From assembly GCA_002835675.1 (NCBI GenBank), contig PIZR01000001.1, positions 784,075-848,074 on the forward strand: a stretch of 64,000 nt of DNA, in the 5' to 3' direction. Source of the stretch: Bacillus sp. BA3 (GTDB taxonomy: Bacteria > Bacillota > Bacilli > Bacillales > DSM-1321). The notes beneath the pieces were generated by a model that saw only the letters and a list, made by a program, of their open reading frames with translations, searched no databases and was not told where the DNA came from. Both the position numbers and the translations under genes were made by a program. The stretch's first letter is position 1, and the number at the start of each line of letters is the position of its first letter. This document shows positions 18,152-27,210 of this stretch, piece by piece.

Positions 18152-18532
18152 ATGATTAACAAAGTCGGGCAAATTATGTTATATGTAAATGATCAAGACG
18201 AGTCATTGAAATTTTGGACGGAAAATTTCGGTTTTAGCGTAATTTCTGAAGAAGATAATGGCCAAGGGCTAAGATGGATTGAAATAGCCCCAACAAAGGT
18301 AGCAGAAACGAGTATCATCCTGCATAATAAAGAATTCATTGCTAAAATGCAGCCTGAATTAAATCTTAATACACCTTCGTTAATGTTTTACTCGGATAAT
18401 CTTGATGAATTATATAAAGACTTTTCAGAGAAGAATATCAAAGTGGGAGAGCTTGTAACTATGCCATCTGGAAGGGTCTTCAATTTTGCTGATAATGAAG
18501 ATAATTATTTTGCGGTCATGGAAAAGAAGTAA
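18152..18532 (+). CDS. VOC superfamily (glyoxalase/bleomycin resistance) protein
   Basis: A 126-residue single VOC module. QIMLYVNDQDESLKFWTENFGF opens it, WIEIAP and SLMFYSDNLDELYKDF follow, and MPSGRVFNFADNEDNYFAVME closes it. GGGAGAG precedes the ATG. The ligand is unknown. It has its own terminator immediately after, so it is monocistronic. Confidence 0.85.
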   Translation: MINKVGQIMLYVNDQDESLKFWTENFGFSVISEEDNGQGLRWIEIAPTKVAETSIILHNKEFIAKMQPELNLNTPSLMFYSDNLDELYKDFSEKNIKVGELVTMPSGRVFNFADNEDNYFAVMEKK

Positions 18533-18550
18533 TTCATTTGGCTAAAGATT

Positions 18551-18586
18551 AAAAAAACATCAAAACAATTGTTTTGATGTTTTTTG
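18551..18586 (+). terminator. Bidirectional intrinsic terminator
   Basis: AAAAACATCAAAACAATTG and CAATTGTTTTGATGTTTTT form a long, nearly perfect hairpin between convergent genes. Confidence 0.9.
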
Positions 18587-18613
18587 ATTAAACTGCGACA
18601 CTTACGAAACTAT

Positions 18614-18934
18614 TCAGTCGGCAGGCCTTGGCCCAGCAGGAATTCCAGAGTTTTCTACCGTCTTGATCGGCCGAACGGTAATGTCTCCATTCACGTAAAT
18701 TTGACAAGATAAACGTAAATGATCTTCCATTCCTTTTTCCTCAAAGATCTTTTTTTCTTTATGTGTGACCTCCAAAAAATCACCCGCCAATATTTCAACT
18801 CTGCAAGTTGTACATTTAGCCTTCCCGCCGCATCGGTGGAGAATATTTATACCGTTATCTTCCAATGCTAATACTAATTTTTTTCCCATTTCAACTTCAA
18901 ATGTTCCTTGGTCAAATACGGTTACATAAGGCAT
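18614..18934 (-). CDS. 2Fe-2S ferredoxin (C-X5-C-X2-C-Xn-C type)
   Basis: A 106-residue electron carrier. Ligands are C35, C41 and C44 (CGGKAKCTTC) and C77 (LRLSCQIY), the spacing of adrenodoxin-type ferredoxins. I chose the ATG at 18934, which has GAGGTGG 5 bases ahead; the frame extends 11 codons further upstream, but without a site. No partner oxygenase or reductase is adjacent. Confidence 0.88.
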   Translation of the reverse strand: MPYVTVFDQGTFEVEMGKKLVLALEDNGINILHRCGGKAKCTTCRVEILAGDFLEVTHKEKKIFEEKGMEDHLRLSCQIYVNGDITVRPIKTVENSGIPAGPRPAD

Positions 18935-19210
18935 CCAATACCACCTCTTATATAGAATATCTTTCAACAGGTCATTAACATATCTATTCTTTTACCTTGT
19001 CCATATGACATAAAAAAATGTGAAGTCATTACTTAATTGATAGTAAAGATGAATAATTAATTATCGTGAAGACAAACTTTAAGTACATTCATAATTATAA
19101 ATTTAACTAGGCATAACTAGAGCTACAAAAAAATAAGATTGGTCTTTGCGAGGCCAATTAAGATTTATTGAAAGAAAGAGAGTGAAATAATAAAGGGGAG
19201 GTGCATGACT

Positions 19211-19831
19211 GTGAATCATGGCAATTGTGATTTTTCACCAATGAAACAAATGTTAAAAGAGGATTTACGACAAGTATTATCAGCATTACAGGATAACTTA
19301 GAAGCAATGGGTGATGAAAATTATTGTCTTCTTGGAAATTTCGAGAAAATAAAGGATAAATTTATATACATCGATATGAAAGCAGCTACATTTTATTTGA
19401 ATTGTTATTTGTCACCGTTTACGGACAAATATCCAGAGTTATCAACTTGCGTACAAAATTTGTCGAATTTGAGACACGGCGGCTTAATCGTGATTCAACG
19501 GGGAGACCCTATTGATTCATTGATTCAACCCGGTATTTCAATAGGCGCGGAGTTAACCCATTCTTTACTCGAATCAATTTTTTTCCCTGGAAATCCACTG
19601 CATGATGGTGCCGTTTTGGTTAATAAAAATCAGATTGTTTCCGCAGCAAATGTCCTTCCGCTTTCAGACAGATCAACAGGGGGAAAAAAACTTGGAACAC
19701 GCCACCGCTCTGCATTAGGTTTATCTGAACGAAGTGATGCCCTGGTATTGGTAGTATCAGAAGAAACAGGAAGAGTTTCATTTGCGTTAGATGGAAATCT
19801 GTACCCGGTTAATACACATGGGCCTATATAA
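19211..19831 (+). CDS. cdaS: Spore-type diadenylate cyclase CdaS
   Basis: Synthesises c-di-AMP from ATP. The N-terminal ~65 residues are the short two-helix autoinhibitory region characteristic of CdaS (no membrane segments, unlike CdaA). The DAC domain follows with the diagnostic PLHDGAVLV and GTRHRSALGLSE. The start could be ATG at 19205 or GTG at 19211; I prefer GTG because GGGGAGG leaves 9 bases to it and only 3 to the ATG. In B. subtilis cdaS is expressed in the forespore from a SigG promoter. A SigG-like pair (TTCATA, 18 bases, CATAACTA) lies around 19088-19119 but matches imperfectly. Confidence 0.9.
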   Translation: MNHGNCDFSPMKQMLKEDLRQVLSALQDNLEAMGDENYCLLGNFEKIKDKFIYIDMKAATFYLNCYLSPFTDKYPELSTCVQNLSNLRHGGLIVIQRGDPIDSLIQPGISIGAELTHSLLESIFFPGNPLHDGAVLVNKNQIVSAANVLPLSDRSTGGKKLGTRHRSALGLSERSDALVLVVSEETGRVSFALDGNLYPVNTHGPI

Positions 19832-19976
19832 AATTTTTGAGACAATTAAGTCCAATCGTGATTATAAATTCTAGGTAATTCTCACCTGGAATATTCATTT
19901 GTGTAAAAAACGTAAACGCTGGCTTCCATTTTTATTTTTCTCGGAATTACTGGTACAAAAAAGGCCATGAATTAAT

Positions 19977-20003
19977 TAACCCGGTGATTTTTACCGGGTT
20001 TTT
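19977..20003 (+). terminator. Intrinsic terminator after cdaS
   Basis: AACCCGGT and ACCGGGTT pair perfectly around GATTTTT, followed by TTT. Confidence 0.85.
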
Positions 20004-20084
20004 GGTTGCTTTTTATATAAAAAAAGGCATATGATAAACAAGGAGTCTCAATCAGAAAAGTTATAAAACGAAAGAGGATTTTAA

Positions 20085-20831
20085 ATGATAACCATTAAAA
20101 GTGAACGAGAAATAAATTTGATGCATGAAGCGGGCAAACTTCTTGCTGCGACGCATAGAGAAATTGCAAAAATGATAAAACCGGGCATCACGACTTGGGA
20201 AATCGAAGAATTTGTCGATAAGTACTTGGCAGAGCATGGTGCTACACCAGAACAAAAGGGCTATAACGGATACAAATATGCAACGTGTGCTTCAGTGAAT
20301 GATGTTATTTGTCACGGCTTTCCGCAAAAGAAAGCCCTAAAAGAGGGAGACATCGTTACGATTGATATGGTGGTGAACCTTAACGGTGGTTTGGCGGATT
20401 CCGCTTGGACATATGCGGTCGGTGAAGTTTCCGATGAAGCTCAGCGTTTAATGGATGTAACTAAAAATGCTTTATACAGGGGCATCGAAGTCGCACGTGC
20501 AGGAAATCGTCTCGGGGACATCGGGCATGCAATCCAGTCATATGCAGAAGGTGAAAAGTTTTCTGTTGTTCGCGATTTTACAGGCCACGGAATTGGTAAA
20601 ACCATGCACGAGGACCCAACAGTCCTACATTATGGTAAGCCAGGTAAAGGTGCCCGTCTTAAAGAAGGTATGGTCATCACGATCGAGCCAATGCTGAATG
20701 CAGGAACATGGCATATGAAAATGGATCAAGACGGCTGGACGGCGAGAACGGCAGATGGAAAGCTTTCCGCGCAATATGAACATACCCTTGTCATTACAAA
20801 AGGTGAACCGATCATTTTAACGGAACAGTAA
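20085..20831 (+). CDS. map: Methionine aminopeptidase, type I
   Basis: Removes the N-terminal methionine from new proteins. The 248-residue pita-bread fold has its full dinuclear metal site: D94 (TIDMV), D105 (LADSAW), H168 (TGHGIGK), E201 (TIEPM) and E232 (YEHT), with substrate-contacting H77 (ICHGFP). The sequence fits the second Bacillus enzyme (YflG/MapB) better than the ribosomal-cluster copy, because it stands alone with its own terminator and is not near secY or adk. AAAGAGG lies upstream of the ATG. Confidence 0.93.
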   Translation: MITIKSEREINLMHEAGKLLAATHREIAKMIKPGITTWEIEEFVDKYLAEHGATPEQKGYNGYKYATCASVNDVICHGFPQKKALKEGDIVTIDMVVNLNGGLADSAWTYAVGEVSDEAQRLMDVTKNALYRGIEVARAGNRLGDIGHAIQSYAEGEKFSVVRDFTGHGIGKTMHEDPTVLHYGKPGKGARLKEGMVITIEPMLNAGTWHMKMDQDGWTARTADGKLSAQYEHTLVITKGEPIILTEQ

Positions 20832-20837
20832 ACCTAA

Positions 20838-20876
20838 AGAAGAAACGGCCTTAACATGGGCCGTTTCTTCTTTTTA
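20838..20876 (+). terminator. Intrinsic terminator after map
   Basis: AAGAAGAAACGGCC and GGCCGTTTCTTCTT form a 14-bp stem with a T tail. Confidence 0.92.
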
Positions 20877-21077
20877 TTTTTTACACTATTTCATAATAAA
20901 CCTCGACAGAATATTCAGAATTCACCCCATCCAACATTAGATAGAATCCGAAAAATTAGTACTAGGCAGTTAGGCATTAAAAACTTTACTATTATGTGGC
21001 AGCACAGGATAATAAGGGGAAGGAAGAAATATTTAGATGATATGTTATATAAACAGTAAATAAAGGGGGTTTTGACA

Positions 21078-21830
21078 GTGAAGAAAGGGGAAAAACTGTC
21101 TGCAACGGTTGAAACGGTTGGGTTGAGCCAGCGGGAATTTTTAACGATTTTCTTACTTCACTCTTTGAGGATAAAAGCGAATTATCCAAGGGCGATTCAT
21201 CAGGACCTGAAAAATACGTTCACTGGCAAAGTACATAGCTATGACTATTTATGTAAAATATCCAATACGCTAGTCGATTCCAATCATTTATCCTTATATA
21301 CGAATAAGGGAAGAAATTATTATCAAATAACGGAAAAAGGCAAAGAGCTTTACATATGGTACCAAGAAAATTTCCTGGAACGGTTCTCCGAAGTGAAAAA
21401 GGTCATCGATCGCTTCATGTTCGATTTAAGGGGATCTGGTGAAAACCCACCGGTTGTTAATGAGCTTCCTGAAGAATACAGGTCGTATTTCTCGAAAATA
21501 ATATCGGTGAAGGATCTAGTCCGTTATGTAACCTTAAAAGCCGCTTTCACTAAGAAGCCCATTTACATGGGGGAAATTGGCGATCTGCTTAAGAATCAGT
21601 TCGGTTGGATCGCTTCTAACGGTTATTTATACGATTTATCTCATGAAATGGAAGAGAACGGGCTTCTTGTCGGCAGGTGGGAAAGTGAAAAACGAACTAA
21701 ACGCTATTTACGAATCACCGATGAAGGACAGCATCATTACAAACAGATTGCGGATTCTGCAGCATTTCAAGTCCAGGAAATCAAAAATTACATGGCCAGT
21801 GTCATTATGTTCTTAAAAGAAAAGAGTTAA
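21078..21830 (+). CDS. PadR-like two-domain winged-helix regulator
   Basis: A 250-residue protein with two winged-helix units: an N-terminal one (about residues 15-90; the YDYLCKISNTLVDSNHLSLY and YYQITEKGKEL wing) and a C-terminal PadR-like one (YMGEIGDLLKNQFGWIASNG, then RYLRITDEGQHHY). I prefer the GTG at 21078, 8 bases after AAAGGGGG. It is followed after about 110 bases by a GTPase gene on the same strand, with no terminator between. The double-domain layout is less common than the single PadR unit. Target unknown. Confidence 0.75.
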   Translation: MKKGEKLSATVETVGLSQREFLTIFLLHSLRIKANYPRAIHQDLKNTFTGKVHSYDYLCKISNTLVDSNHLSLYTNKGRNYYQITEKGKELYIWYQENFLERFSEVKKVIDRFMFDLRGSGENPPVVNELPEEYRSYFSKIISVKDLVRYVTLKAAFTKKPIYMGEIGDLLKNQFGWIASNGYLYDLSHEMEENGLLVGRWESEKRTKRYLRITDEGQHHYKQIADSAAFQVQEIKNYMASVIMFLKEKS

Positions 21831-21942
21831 ATGAATATATGGAGCCCCTTAATTTTGCAAGGAGAATGAAGTTACATGCTTAAATTGAATCGTTCAAGGG
21901 TAAATGTTACTTAAAACACTTCTTAACAAGGGGGAATGAGTG

Positions 21943-23190
21943 ATGGTGGGAAAACATGATGAAATGGGAAGCATATTCAGTTTCATTAAAGGCCAGGTAG
22001 ATAAGCTGCCCATTTCACAATCAAAAAAGAACAAAATGCTCGACCAGCTCTTAAAGCTTAAAACGATGACAGTTGATGCAAGGGAACCGCGAATTGCTCT
22101 TGTCGGCAGGCGCGGTTCCGGAAAATCATCACTGATCAATGCGATGTTTGGTCAGGAGCTCCAATATGTCAGTTCCGTTAAATCCGGAACGGGTAAGGGA
22201 AAATGGCTATGGTACCCGAGTGATGCAGAGCCCAAGATTCGTTTGCTGGACTCCCGCGGGCTGGGTGAGAGTGAAGCTCCTACGGAAGATTTCGATGAAG
22301 AAACACCATTGGGTGAATTGATAAAAGCGGTAACAGAAGAACAGCCTGATGTGTTTCTTTTCTTGATTAAAGCAAAAGAAACGGATTCACGGATTGAAGA
22401 AGATTTACAAGAATTGAATAAGCTGCGCAAGATCGTTAAAGAGAATCACCATTATGATGTACCCGTCATTTGTGTGGTCACCCAAGTGGATGAATTAGAT
22501 CCGCCACATTATAAACAAGCACCTTTTGATGCCAATCCTAAGAAAAAACAGAATATTGATGAAGCCATCGCTTTGATGTCAAAAAGATTTAAAGAGAGTG
22601 AAATACCACTTTTGAACATCATTCCTACTTGTTCGTATATTGATTTTGATGAAAGTGGAAATATTGAATATGATATGCGTTGGAACATAGATTTGCTGTC
22701 TGATTACTTAATTGAGGCCTTACCCAGTGAAGCGAAGCTGAAGACAGCCAAAGCGATGCAGAGCCAATTCGTAAAGAAAAAATTCGCGCGGACGATAGTG
22801 GGAACGTTTACGGCAATCGCAGGTTTAATCGGTGCAGAGCCAATACCTTTTGCCGATTTTCCCATTTTGACCGGCATTCAAGGTTTGATGATAGTGGTGA
22901 TTGGTTTTATCGCGGATAAAGAAATCAATACAAAAACGGCAAGTGAATTCATTGCTGCATTAGGGATCAATGTCGGAATCGGTCTCCTAGTCAGGGAAGG
23001 TGTCAGGGCTGCAGTCCGTTTCATCCCAGGAGCCGGCCTAGCCGTTTCGGGTGCGGTAGCGGGCGCAGTCACATATGGAATCGGGCAAGCAGCGATAGCT
23101 TACTTTCTCGAAAACAAAAATATTGATCAGGCTAAGGAAGCTTACAAGAACGCGAACAAAGAATATAAAAATGAAGACATCGACTCTTAA
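21943..23190 (+). CDS. Era-like GTPase with C-terminal DUF697-type membrane domain
   Basis: A 415-residue P-loop GTPase. G1 is GRRGSGKSS, G3 is DSRGLGE and G4 appears as TQVDE, with an acidic insertion and a long middle region. The last ~150 residues are hydrophobic and glycine/alanine rich (FARTIVGTFTAIAGLIGAEP; GAGLAVSGAVAGAVTYGIGQ), resembling the DUF697 domain that attaches such GTPases to membranes. ATG at 21943 has AAGGGGG 8 bases ahead. It follows the PadR-like gene. Relatives may act in membrane remodelling or stress, but no role is proven. Confidence 0.8.
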   Translation: MVGKHDEMGSIFSFIKGQVDKLPISQSKKNKMLDQLLKLKTMTVDAREPRIALVGRRGSGKSSLINAMFGQELQYVSSVKSGTGKGKWLWYPSDAEPKIRLLDSRGLGESEAPTEDFDEETPLGELIKAVTEEQPDVFLFLIKAKETDSRIEEDLQELNKLRKIVKENHHYDVPVICVVTQVDELDPPHYKQAPFDANPKKKQNIDEAIALMSKRFKESEIPLLNIIPTCSYIDFDESGNIEYDMRWNIDLLSDYLIEALPSEAKLKTAKAMQSQFVKKKFARTIVGTFTAIAGLIGAEPIPFADFPILTGIQGLMIVVIGFIADKEINTKTASEFIAALGINVGIGLLVREGVRAAVRFIPGAGLAVSGAVAGAVTYGIGQAAIAYFLENKNIDQAKEAYKNANKEYKNEDIDS

Positions 23191-23306
23191 TGGGCAGATT
23201 CGAACCTTAAACTACACTAAGGTGATATGATAAAGTGGATTTAGCAGTTCTGTTTCTGCTGCTGGATGGTCCAGGATTTTTGTTTACTACAGGAGGGGTG
23301 ATCTTC

Positions 23307-24449
23307 ATGTCGTTTTTTCAATCACAGAAGCAAAAAGAATATATACAAAAATTAGAGGAAGCGATTCAGCCGTTTTCCGGCCGATCTGAGGCACTTGATG
23401 ATTCAAAGGGATTTCCTTTTGAAAACATTCAGGAGTTAAAGGAATTCGGATATCCCCGATTAACGTTAGCAAAAGAGGATGGAGGGTACGGCGGTTCCTT
23501 ATATGATTTTCTCCTATGCCAAGAAAAAATAGCTCAATATTGCGGCCCAACAGCCTTAGGAATAGGCTGGCATGTCGGGACCGTCCTCTCCTTAACGGAG
23601 AAGAGACCGTGGGAAAAAGAAGTCATGAAAGAGTTGTTTGATGAAGTGTCGAAAGGTGCTCTAATCAATACGGCAGCATCTGAGACTGGAACGGGAAGCC
23701 CGACGCGCGGTGGCAGACCGGAAACGATCGCTATCAAAAAGGGTAAACAATGGAATTTGAATGGCAGAAAGACTTTTACTACACTCTCTCCCATCCTTGA
23801 TATTTTTCTTGTAACGGCATGGGTACCCGAAGATGAGTGTTTAGGCACTTTTTTAGTTCATCGTGATGTAACGGGTGTAAGTATAGAAGAAACTTGGGAT
23901 ATGATCTCCATGCAAGGAACAGGAAGTCATGATTTGGTGTTAAATGATGTCAGCCTGCCTGAAAAGTATTATGTCATGAAAAGCAATCCTGGTGAAAAAA
24001 GAAAACCTGAAGCGTGGCTATTACATATACCGGCTTGCTACTTGGGAATTGCAGTGGCTGCCAGAAATTACGCAGTCGAATTTGCGAAAACCTATTCTCC
24101 CAATAGCTTACCAGGACCAATCAGGGACCTTCCGAATGTTCAACGTACAATTGGGGAGATGGAACTGGAATTGGGCGAAGCACACCATTTCCTCTACTCT
24201 GTCGCAGAAAAATGGGTGCGGCAGCCTGAAGATCATGATGAACTATCGAAGCAATTGGGTGCTGTTAAGTTATCGGTCGTCAATAAATCGATTTCCATCG
24301 TCGATAAAGCGATGAGAGTCGTCGGAGCCAAAAGTTTACAACGAAACAATCCCCTGCAACGCTACTATAGGGATGTACGCGCAGGTCTCCATAATCCTCC
24401 GATGGATGATGCGACTATAACGATGCTCGCAAAATCCGCTCTTTATTAA
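23307..24449 (+). CDS. Acyl-CoA dehydrogenase family flavoprotein (YdbM-like)
   Basis: A 380-residue flavoprotein with the three-domain acyl-CoA dehydrogenase fold. Visible blocks are EDGGYGGSLYDF, NTAASETGTGSP, WNLNGRKTFTTLSP, MQGTGSHDLVLNDV and the C-terminal YYRDVRAGLHNPPMDD. The last resembles YdbM and the flavin-dependent desulfurisation monooxygenases (SfnB/DszC branch) more than classical acyl-CoA dehydrogenases, so it could be an oxygenase. A perfect AGGAGGGGTGAT lies before the ATG at 23307; the frame extends upstream to 23235 without a site. No partner flavin reductase is adjacent. Confidence 0.82.
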   Translation: MSFFQSQKQKEYIQKLEEAIQPFSGRSEALDDSKGFPFENIQELKEFGYPRLTLAKEDGGYGGSLYDFLLCQEKIAQYCGPTALGIGWHVGTVLSLTEKRPWEKEVMKELFDEVSKGALINTAASETGTGSPTRGGRPETIAIKKGKQWNLNGRKTFTTLSPILDIFLVTAWVPEDECLGTFLVHRDVTGVSIEETWDMISMQGTGSHDLVLNDVSLPEKYYVMKSNPGEKRKPEAWLLHIPACYLGIAVAARNYAVEFAKTYSPNSLPGPIRDLPNVQRTIGEMELELGEAHHFLYSVAEKWVRQPEDHDELSKQLGAVKLSVVNKSISIVDKAMRVVGAKSLQRNNPLQRYYRDVRAGLHNPPMDDATITMLAKSALY

Positions 24450-24467
24450 GTTCATATTCGAATATGG

Positions 24468-24501
24468 CACTGAAATGACTTCCTCGTTTTCAGTGTTTTT
24501 T
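24468..24501 (+). terminator. Intrinsic terminator after YdbM-like gene
   Basis: CACTGAAA and TTTCAGTG pair around a 12-base loop, then TTTTTT. Confidence 0.85.
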
Positions 24502-25072
24502 GCTATTCTTTTTCTAATATTATTTTGTGTTTTCGTTGCAAGTGCAGTTTTTAGGAGGCGGCTAGTACCTATTAGGTGTAGTCTTTTTTTGTACACATGT
24601 ACCACTTCTAGAGTGTGGGGAAAATTAGAACAAAACATTTATAAAGTTAAGGTTGGAAAAGCCAGGTATTCACAAACTTAAGAACAAACATCTGAACGAA
24701 TTTAATGGATTCAAATGCAAAATAAAAAGAGTCAGGAAAAATACTATTCACACCGAATCAAAGGGAAGGTGCCCTGCCACCCAAATATTAGTTGAAAGCT
24801 AACTCATAGAACCATTTTGGGTTCAATTTTTTGATGGATTAAATTATGGATAATTTTCATAAGATACCCACAATTTTAAGTTCTGTTAGTAATTTAAAAT
24901 CTACCAAAGAACATATCAATTTCCGGAAGATATTTGGGGTATTATAGATATTTTGTCACTTCTGCTCAAATACTGCATAATTTTGTAATGATAATGTAAA
25001 TTAAGGAAAATATGTGTGTCACTTAAGGATGATAAAATTATAAAAAAGAGATTTTATCGGGGGAAATAGTAA
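24502..25072 (+). other. Gene-free stretch of 571 bases
   Basis: No frame here has a ribosome binding site or a recognisable product. A weak hairpin with a T run (GAACC/GGGTTC near 24809-24832) could be a terminator. The last ~100 bases are very AT-rich and presumably hold the promoter of the cell-wall hydrolase gene; I cannot pick a convincing -35/-10 pair. Confidence 0.4.
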
Positions 25073-25747
25073 ATGAAAAAAATTATTGCTTCAGTAGTAG
25101 TGACGGGATTGTTACTTTCGAATCCTTTGGTAAGTAATGCTGCATTAGGAGATCGTACGTTAAAAAGTGGAATGACTCATACCGAAGTAAAACAATTACA
25201 AGGGGTTTTAAAGAATAAAGGGTACTTCACTAATAAAAACACTACTACATATTTTGGCACAGTCACTAAAAGTTCGGTAGTGAAATTTCAAAAAAAGAAG
25301 GGCTTGAAAGCTGACGGTATTGTAGGTCCGAATACATATAAGGCTTTGGGGATTACGAAAAAAACTGCTCAAAAGTCAAATGGTAATTCATCTACTAATC
25401 TGGTAAGTAACGCTAAAAAATATTTGGGTGTACCCTATGTATGGGGAGGGAGTACACCAAAAGGTTTTGATTGCAGCGGATTTTTAAAATATGTTTTCGA
25501 AAAAAGTACCGATGTGACTTTGCCTAGAACTGTTGCGGAAATGTATAAGAAGGGGAAAAAGGTTTCTTCACCAAAAGTTGGGGATCTTGTTTTTTTTGAA
25601 ACCTATAAACCTGGCGCCTCTCATGCGGGCATTTATATTGGAGGGAACCAATTCATTCATAGTTCCTCTTCAAAAGGTGTAAGTATTACTTCGATGAATA
25701 ATAGCTATTGGTCAGAAAGATATTTAGGTGCAAAAACATATAATTGA
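25073..25747 (+). CDS. Secreted peptidoglycan-binding NlpC/P60 endopeptidase
   Basis: A 224-residue exported cell-wall hydrolase. The signal peptide (MKKIIASVVVTGLLLSNP) is likely cut near residue 23 (SNA). A PG_binding_1 domain covers about 28-95 (TEVKQLQGVLKNKGYF; FGTVTKSSVVKFQKKKGL; DGIVGPNTYKAL), then a Ser/Asn linker and a NlpC/P60 domain. Catalytic residues are C134 (GFDCSGF), H184 (SHAGIYIG) and H196 (FIHSSS). The domain pairing resembles the CwlS/LytE type but uses a PG-binding domain instead of LysM. A GGGGG site lies before the ATG. Confidence 0.92.
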   Translation: MKKIIASVVVTGLLLSNPLVSNAALGDRTLKSGMTHTEVKQLQGVLKNKGYFTNKNTTTYFGTVTKSSVVKFQKKKGLKADGIVGPNTYKALGITKKTAQKSNGNSSTNLVSNAKKYLGVPYVWGGSTPKGFDCSGFLKYVFEKSTDVTLPRTVAEMYKKGKKVSSPKVGDLVFFETYKPGASHAGIYIGGNQFIHSSSSKGVSITSMNNSYWSERYLGAKTYN

Positions 25748-25777
25748 TAGGGTCGACTTTTAACTTTTATAACAATA

Positions 25778-25810
25778 AGCCCAGTTCTTTTTCAAGGACT
25801 GGCTTTTTTT
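25778..25810 (+). terminator. Intrinsic terminator after cell-wall hydrolase
   Basis: AGCCCAGTTCTT and AAGGACTGGCT pair (two mismatches) around a TTTC loop, then seven T. Confidence 0.82.
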
Positions 25811-26090
25811 CATTAATCTACAAATAGGTTATTATATCGAGAAGTCCTATGAAGAAGATAACCACACTTCTTTTCTTTATTATTAAGGAACCTTCTGCCC
25901 CAATTCGGAAAGGTTTAACCATGAAACAGATGCTTTAATGTTTTATATGATCTTTAATGAGCATTTTTGGTTTTACATAAATTACTTGAAGTATGGCCCC
26001 TTACCAATACCGAGAAACAAAGCACTCGAAATCGGAGAGAATCCGCCAACCCGTGCAACTAAAATATCTCCTAGTAATAGAAAGTCTCTG

Positions 26091-26243
26091 AATCGGTGCT
26101 TGGCTTTTTTGTCTTGTGGGCATTGCATTAAAGCGATTGAAGGCAGTGTAGAGAAATTGCCTGGAGTTAACACTGTGAAAGAAAACTTGGATTCAGGAAC
26201 TGTTGAAGTGGAATTTAATCCAGACATGTACAATAACATTTAA
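26091..26243 (+). pseudogene. CopZ-like copper chaperone remnant
   Basis: The frame covering 25938-26243 ends in a clear heavy-metal-associated domain: CGHCIKAIEGSVEKLPGV followed by VKENLDSGTVEVEFNPD. In CopZ the metal motif is GMSCGHC, with the first strand ahead of it. Here that strand is replaced by unrelated residues (NRCLAFLSCGHC), and the final helix and strand (about 15 residues) are missing. No ribosome binding site fits. I interpret it as a truncated, dead CopZ; no CopA ATPase or CsoR is nearby. Confidence 0.55.
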
Positions 26244-26436
26244 TATTGAATCACGATTTCGTTTAGAATAACATATACTTTACCGGGGTATGGTTTATTA
26301 TAACCCTGGTCGTTAATTGTTTCCTAACATCCTATTGAAATGAAATTTGATAAAACTGGCTGCTACAAAGTGTGGGGAGAATTTAAATTTGATGTAAAGT
26401 CAAGAGGTCAAATAAAAAGGAAAAAGGGGATTTCTT

Positions 26437-26768
26437 ATGAACTTAGATGGGGTTAGCAAACATCTATTAATTTGCAACGGGAAAACTGCACGAAAAATGG
26501 AGCAGAAGAAGTAACAGAGACCATTAGAGGGGAATTGAAAAACTTAGAACTACAAAAAAAGATTCACACAACAAAAACATTATGCAACGGCCAATGCAAG
26601 CATGGGCCGATCACTGTTCTATATCCACAAGGAACCTGGTATAAAGAAATGAATAAAACAAAAAGTAAAGAACTTATTCGTCAATTGAAAGAAAATGAAA
26701 ATGTTCATTTAGGTTCAGAACTTTATTACCATGATGGGAAAACATACAAGAACCATGAGAGTGAATGA
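26437..26768 (+). pseudogene. (2Fe-2S) ferredoxin-domain protein with a -1 frameshift
   Basis: AAAAAGGGG precedes an ATG at 26437 that reads MNLDGVSKHLLICNGKTA and then runs into a stop near 26512. From about 26472 the neighbouring frame continues the same protein: NCTKNGAEEVTETIRGELK, TLCNGQCKHGPITVLYP, VHLGSELYYHDGKTY. Restoring one T in the ACTGCACG stretch near 26488 would give CNGKTCTKNGAEE and a thioredoxin-like 2Fe-2S ferredoxin of about 110 residues with Cys pairs in both halves. So this is a one-base deletion or a sequencing error. No programmed-shift signal is evident. Confidence 0.7.
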
Positions 26769-27210
26769 ACTGTAACATCTTACTTCTATATCTAAAAGGG
26801 TTTCTGTACAGGGAGCTTTTCCGGAAAAAATTGCGATATTCAATGGACTGATCATTTATACCAATCAGCCCATATTTCCATCAATAGCGTTTCTTCTCTC
26901 CATTAATACTAATTGAAAATTGGTCTATTAGAAAAAATGGAAGTTTTGGAAAGAGCATTAGCGTCTATGCCAGAAGAATTGGAGTTTCATTGTTTAACAG
27001 GTGAGTAGTAGAAAATTCAATATTTTTACCAATCTGAGGGAAAAATACCCGTTCGTAAAAGTACACTTTACGAACGGGTATTTTCCTGGATGGCGGAAGA
27101 GGAAACTTTTAATTCCTTCATGTTAATTTCACTAGCTTATTATTCTCTATCTTGTTAAGATTGATATACCTGTCTAAATCTTCGAAAAATATCGAAAGTT
27201 CGGTGTAAAA
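26769..27210 (+). other. Spacer of about 440 bases with one terminator
   Basis: No credible gene. A 23-codon frame near 26936 (MEVLERALASMPEELEFHC) looks like a coding fragment but has no ribosome binding site. The only clear element is the hairpin at 27043-27086. Confidence 0.4.
27043..27086 (+). terminator. Strong intrinsic terminator
   Basis: AATACCCGTTCGTAAA and TTTACGAACGGGTATT pair perfectly around an 8-base loop. A and T tracts flank it, so it may be bidirectional. Confidence 0.85.

Noticed and set aside
24475..24681. 68-codon hydrophobic frame
   Set aside because: Starts inside the terminator hairpin after the YdbM-like gene and has no ribosome binding site.
25938..26090. N-terminal part of the frame that ends in the CopZ-like segment
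   Set aside because: Composition looks non-coding and no HMA strand precedes the CGHC motif, so it is treated as accidental read-through sequence.
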